Positions 5,557 to 8,231 of a stretch of 8,231 bases of DNA are shown here, piece by piece (the first letter of the stretch is position 1; each line of letters starts with the position of its first letter). Position numbers and translations under genes: made by a program. Below the pieces are notes generated by a model. That model had not been told where the DNA came from, ran no database searches, and saw nothing but the letters and a program-made list of their open reading frames with translations. The DNA is from an uncultured Lachnospiraceae bacterium (GTDB lineage Bacteria > Bacillota_A > Clostridia > Lachnospirales > Lachnospiraceae), in assembly GCA_902795985.1 (NCBI GenBank), contig CADBNG010000035.1, forward strand, positions 1 to 8,231, written 5' to 3'.

Positions 5557-6126
5557 TCACTCTCCGCCCGCGGATTCTTCCCCGTAAAACCATTTTGTCC
5601 GGGGATCCCTTTTTACAAAAGCATAGAAACGGTCGCCGGAAAGGACCGCCATCTCTTCTCCCGGCTCGATCCGGAAAGTATTTACGAACGAGACATAACC
5701 GAATACCTCTTCTTTTCCGTCACAGATATAGCTGCCTTCCGCCTTCTCACGGGTGACATGGTTGACGGTCACGACATTGCATGTAAGATCCGGAGGCATC
5801 AACTGCCTGAGCTGATCCCGGTAATGGGTCTGTTTCGCCTTTCGAAAAGCCTTATGATCAAGATAGAAATAAAGAACCGGAATAAAAGCCGCCGCGATGA
5901 CCACCGCCGCCGTCATTGTCCCGGCAAACAGATTCGGATGCCTGTCCAGGGCTTCCGTAAACAGCATTCCGAAAATGAAACACAGTATCAACACACCGAT
6001 CGGCGGCAGAACGGCAATGCCCAGCGACACCCGGTGCGTCTTCATGACGCTGTACGGATCAAACATTACGAGATCCGGATTATCCAGCAATAATTCGCGT
6101 TGTTCCTGCGGTACCTGTCTTTCCAT
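5557..6126 (-). CDS. hypothetical membrane protein with two transmembrane segments
   Basis: I do not recognise this 189-residue protein. It has a polar N-terminus (1-32), two hydrophobic segments at about 33-57 and 67-89 joined by a short loop (TEALDRHPN), and a soluble C-terminal domain of about 100 residues that begins with a basic stretch (HKAFRKAKQTHYRDQLR). By the positive-inside rule the C-terminal domain is probably cytoplasmic, giving a hairpin topology. The frame stays open upstream to a TTG at 6150, but the ATG at 6126 has AGGGA about 7 nt ahead and the TTG has no ribosome binding site, so I start at 6126. It lies 102 nt downstream of the MFS gene and 79 nt upstream of the regulator, with no terminator seen on either side, so cotranscription is likely. 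Function is unknown. Confidence 0.75.
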   Translation of the reverse strand: MERQVPQEQRELLLDNPDLVMFDPYSVMKTHRVSLGIAVLPPIGVLILCFIFGMLFTEALDRHPNLFAGTMTAAVVIAAAFIPVLYFYLDHKAFRKAKQTHYRDQLRQLMPPDLTCNVVTVNHVTREKAEGSYICDGKEEVFGYVSFVNTFRIEPGEEMAVLSGDRFYAFVKRDPRTKWFYGEESAGGE

Positions 6127-6228
6127 CTGTTTTCCCTGAATCGGCTCCAATGAACTGATGCGCGTCCCGTAAGGATCGCCTGCAGTGTGATCAGATAATA
6201 CTGACTGAGCCTTCCCTTCGTATAATTA

Positions 6229-7440
6229 TCATTTATCCGCCCTGCGGATCCGCGCCTTCTTGTCCGTCTTAATGGTCGCCGCGTAGGCACTGTTGCACAG
6301 GCCGAGGATCGCGGAGAGAATGAACAGGGTCTCAATGCCGAGCGTCTGCCAGATCCAGCCGCCGAACAGGGCGATGAACAGCGTGATCATATGGTTGACG
6401 GAAACGCCGGTCGAGATCGTCGCCTTCATCTCTTCCGGGCTGTCCGACAGATCCTGGACGTAAACGTTCGAAGCCATGGAGGCCAGGGAGATCACGGAGT
6501 CCAGGATATAATTTACGCAGCATACGACAAAAGCGACCTTCATCGAAAACAGATGATGGGCGAAGCCGTAGAAAAAGCAGACAATCACAAGGATCAGCGT
6601 ATCGGAGATCATGACGATCCTGTATCCGAAGCGGTCGATGATCTTGCCGATCAGCGGAGCGCAGAAATAACAGCAGATCGCGGAAATAGCGAACAGCAGG
6701 CTGATCGTCTGGGTGCTGGCCCCGTAAAACAGGATGAGCACATAGGGACCAAAGGTCAGGAAGACCTGCTTACGCGCCCCGTAGAAGACCTCCAGCATAT
6801 AGTATTTCCTGAATTTCCGGGCAAAATAGAACCTGCTTCCGGTCGTATCGGTCTTGCTGCTGCCCTTAATCCGCTGGGAAAGGAATACGGCAGCAAAATA
6901 CACGGCGGCAGTCACGGCAAAGAACGGTTTATAGGGTTTGTTCGCGCCGAAAAAGGAGAACAGGACGATGACAAGGACAAAACCGGCCAGAGTGCCGATA
7001 TGCGAGAAGGCGTTCTGCTGGCCCAGCGCCTCCCCGCCCTTCCCGGGCCGGGCATACTCCAGTGTCATCGTACTCTTCATGCCGAGCTGGATATGTTCGC
7101 CAAGGGAATGGATACAGATCGCCAGGGTGACCAGGATCTTCGTCGGCGGGAAAATGGGCAGCATGGCGATGCCGATCAGCATGATCACCGCTCCCGCCTT
7201 ATACAGCGTTTCCGCCGTGTACATATAGAAAACCGCCAGAATCAGCACTAACAGAAGTCCGGGAACCTCCCGGAAAAACTCCGCGATCCCCCGGTCGAAT
7301 TCTCCCATGGAAACGATCTCCGCCAGATAGTTGTCGATCATTCCCTTGTACAGTCCGTATCCAAGCCCGGTGATAAGGATCGAAATAAAAAACATTTTAT
7401 AACCGGAATCCGGACGGAACAGTTCTTTTTTCTTAAACAT
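6229..7440 (-). CDS. major facilitator superfamily (MFS) transporter
   Basis: This 403-residue, highly hydrophobic protein has about 11-12 predicted membrane segments, the usual MFS length. The clearest are near 16-33, 60-76, 80-98, 103-116, 147-164, 172-188, 226-240, 245-262, 275-293, 300-320, 350-364 and 369-388. The loop motif GKIIDRFGYR at 265-274 matches MFS motif A (GxxxDRxGxR) in the second half of the protein. The stretch SKTDTTGSRFYFARKFRKYY (195-214) is the basic central cytoplasmic loop expected between the two six-helix halves. ATG at 7440 has GAGGG (7448-7452) about 7 nt upstream. It is the first gene of a minus-strand cluster with the two-TM protein and the XRE-desulfoferrodoxin regulator, and is preceded by a long potentially structured leader. 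Transport is surely its role; substrate and direction cannot be told from sequence. Confidence 0.92.
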   Translation of the reverse strand: MFKKKELFRPDSGYKMFFISILITGLGYGLYKGMIDNYLAEIVSMGEFDRGIAEFFREVPGLLLVLILAVFYMYTAETLYKAGAVIMLIGIAMLPIFPPTKILVTLAICIHSLGEHIQLGMKSTMTLEYARPGKGGEALGQQNAFSHIGTLAGFVLVIVLFSFFGANKPYKPFFAVTAAVYFAAVFLSQRIKGSSKTDTTGSRFYFARKFRKYYMLEVFYGARKQVFLTFGPYVLILFYGASTQTISLLFAISAICCYFCAPLIGKIIDRFGYRIVMISDTLILVIVCFFYGFAHHLFSMKVAFVVCCVNYILDSVISLASMASNVYVQDLSDSPEEMKATISTGVSVNHMITLFIALFGGWIWQTLGIETLFILSAILGLCNSAYAATIKTDKKARIRRADK

Positions 7441-7682
7441 GCCGCTTCCCTCAAACGCGTCTTAGTATGGTCTTATTTGCAGTTCATCGGTTTTCGGGCC
7501 TTCATGTGAAGGATACATCCGTTTTGTTTTCTCCGTCAATACGCTGCAAAAAATGATGGCCCCAGGATAGTTTTATACCGCCAAAGCGGCATCAGCCTGA
7601 CTCTTCCGGGGCACGAGTGATTCATCGTTCCGCTCAACCCCTTTCTTCTCCTGTCTATCTTCGTCCGGATCCGGGCACAGGA
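7441..7682 (-). promoter_or_regulatory. candidate structured 5' leader of the MFS gene
   Basis: From a predicted start near 7682 to the ATG at 7440 lies a leader of about 240 nt. On the minus strand it offers these helices: TCCTGT (7682-7677) with ACAGGA (7654-7649); ATGCCGC (7592-7586) with GCGGTAT (7581-7575); and GCCCC (7612-7608) with GGGGC (7563-7559). Its CCCC can instead pair with GGGG at 7641-7638, together with ACGA (7628-7625)/TCGT (7616-7613). TGATG (7594-7590) can pair with CATCA (7558-7554), right before TTTTTT (7553-7548), competing with the second helix. Mutually exclusive helices with a U-run suggest a riboswitch or attenuator, but I match no known class and the terminator stem is weak. 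Confidence 0.35.
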
Positions 7683-7697
7683 AATCTGATTATTGAG
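7653..7697. repeat. diverged solitary copy of the 64-bp array unit
   Basis: TCCGGGCACAGGAAA, ending at 7684, is identical to 15 nt of array unit 9 (right arm near 2998-3011), and the next bases CTGATTATTG resemble the array link TTGATTTTTG. Upstream, TCTATCT (7653-7659) also occurs in unit 9. The left arm is replaced by TCCTGT (7649-7654), which still pairs with ACAGGA (7677-7682). The copy covers the -10 box and the first hairpin of the MFS leader. Confidence 0.5.
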
Positions 7698-7718
7698 GAA
7701 ATATAAGGGGTTTCTCAA
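7689..7718 (-). promoter_or_regulatory. sigma-A-type promoter of the MFS gene leader
   Basis: On the minus strand TTGAGA (7718-7713) and AATAAT (7694-7689) match the -35 and -10 consensus at 5 of 6 positions each, with an 18-bp spacer. The predicted start is near 7682, at the base of the first leader hairpin. It lies just after the terminator of the upstream surface-protein gene, as expected for a new transcription unit. Confidence 0.5.
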
Positions 7719-7730
7719 GGCGTCAGGGGA

Positions 7731-7770
7731 GAAAAAAGCCTCATGCTGCGAGGATTCCACAGCACTAGGC
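7731..7770 (-). terminator. intrinsic terminator of the surface-protein gene
   Basis: On the minus strand GCCT-AGTGCTG (7770-7760) pairs with CAGCATG-AGGC (7748-7738), with one mismatch and a G-U pair, followed by TTTTTTC (7737-7731). It lies about 60 nt after the stop codon at 7829. Confidence 0.65.
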
Positions 7771-7828
7771 TTTGTCTTACTAAATTCTGTTTTTCTTCCG
7801 AAGCTGTTCAGAATTCTCTTTCCCGGTG

Positions 7829-8231
7829 TTATTCTTTTATACGTTCCCTTCTCCAACACACCAGGATCAGAACAGCCATCGACGCCGCTGCCAGCATAAG
7901 CCAGAAAGACATATTGCTGCCTTCGCCTGTAGCTGCTGCTTTACTCGCAGTTCGCGTCGGCGTCGCCGTACGTGTAGGTGTGGGGGTAACAGTGGTTTTC
8001 GCCTTCCATACCGCAGTAAAGGTATGGTCGCCCTCTACTTTATACTTGTCACCGGGATGGTATTCGGATCCCTTCCAGTAGCTGAAATCGTAACCTGTGC
8101 GCGTCGGCGGGCCGGGGATTTTGATCTCATCTCCCACATTCGCTTCCATGGTTATCTTTCCGGTTTTTCCGTCGAGGGTGCCTCCGGCGAGGTCAAAGGT
8201 CAGCGTGCCTTTTTTTACCGGTGTCGGCGTA
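7829..8231 (-). CDS. C-terminal part of a surface protein with an InlB B-repeat and membrane anchor, cut by the window end
   Basis: The frame is open from the window edge to a TAA at 7829-7831, so the internal ATG at 8149 is not its start. About 134 residues are visible. First comes a Thr/Pro linker and then one InlB B-repeat (Listeria-Bacteroides repeat) domain, with signatures LTFDLAGGTLDG, PTRTGYDFSYWKG and HTFTAVWK. Next is a second Thr/Pro/Arg linker (TPTPTRTATPTRT), then AAATGEGSN, a hydrophobic segment (FWLMLAAASMAVLILVCW) and the basic tail RRERIKE. This has the layout of a cell-wall sorting signal, but the LPxTG motif is not canonical; only ATGE remains. Such repeats occur in adhesins and other large exported proteins of Bacillota, whose N-terminal domains would lie beyond the window. 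A separate unit from the MFS operon. It could be sortase-anchored or simply membrane-anchored. Confidence 0.85.
   Translation of the reverse strand, partial: TPTPVKKGTLTFDLAGGTLDGKTGKITMEANVGDEIKIPGPPTRTGYDFSYWKGSEYHPGDKYKVEGDHTFTAVWKAKTTVTPTPTRTATPTRTASKAAATGEGSNMSFWLMLAAASMAVLILVCWRRERIKE

Noticed and set aside
6391..7251. 286-codon plus-strand open frame antisense to the MFS gene
   Set aside because: It is a composition shadow rich in His, Gln and Asp, opposite a clear membrane transporter, with no start signal.
7640..7660. Cobalamin riboswitch, suggested by AGACAGGAGA resembling the B12 box near methyltransferase-type genes
   Set aside because: The other conserved elements of the cobalamin aptamer are missing upstream and the predicted transcript starts too close to this point to contain them.
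7536..7859. 107-codon minus-strand frame spanning the surface-protein terminator and MFS promoter
   Set aside because: It runs through a terminator, a promoter and a structured leader, and shows no protein-like pattern I recognise.

Overview
The window looks like chromosome from an anaerobic Bacillota (Clostridia) bacterium, probably a gut member of the Oscillospiraceae/Lachnospiraceae type. The basis is the strong AGGAGG-type ribosome binding sites, intrinsic terminators, HemE-like (URO-D fold) methyltransferase paralogues, an XRE regulator fused to a desulfoferrodoxin-like domain, and a surface protein with an InlB B-repeat, a Thr/Pro linker and a C-terminal membrane anchor. I could run no database search, so the taxonomic call is inference. 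No rRNA, tRNA, phage, intact insertion sequence or CRISPR array was seen.

Layout. (1) 1-54, minus: the first 18 codons of a gene cut by the window edge. (2) 55-457: divergent regulatory region with a -10 box for that gene, TTATCAA inverted repeats, and an 11-codon leader ORF abutting the next gene. (3) 458-1468, plus: URO-D-fold protein A, then a strong terminator. (4) 1585-2385, minus: PD-(D/E)XK nuclease-like protein. (5) 2452-3037: nine full and one partial 63-65 bp tandem units, each carrying inverted repeats. (6) 3066-3480, minus: open frames that look like a frameshifted pseudogene. (7) 3519-4623, plus: promoter and URO-D-fold protein B, a paralogue of A, then hairpins. (8) 4896-7440, minus: a likely operon of MFS transporter, two-TM membrane protein and XRE-desulfoferrodoxin fusion, ending at a bidirectional terminator. 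(9) 7441-7718: promoter and roughly 240-nt potentially structured leader of the MFS gene. (10) 7829-8231, minus: C-terminus of a cell-surface protein, cut by the window end.

How the parts may work together. A and B resemble the corrinoid-linked methyltransferase side of the URO-D superfamily (MtaA/MtbA/CmuA-like) rather than true HemE. They differ at the predicted zinc site: B keeps His-x-Cys, A has His-x-Ser. The MFS operon ends with a putative iron-based redox or oxygen sensor, so it may be redox regulated. The most unusual features are the palindromic tandem array, a diverged copy of its unit at the start of the MFS leader, and the HTH-desulfoferrodoxin fusion, which keeps the iron ligands but seems to lack the catalytic lysine of superoxide reductase.
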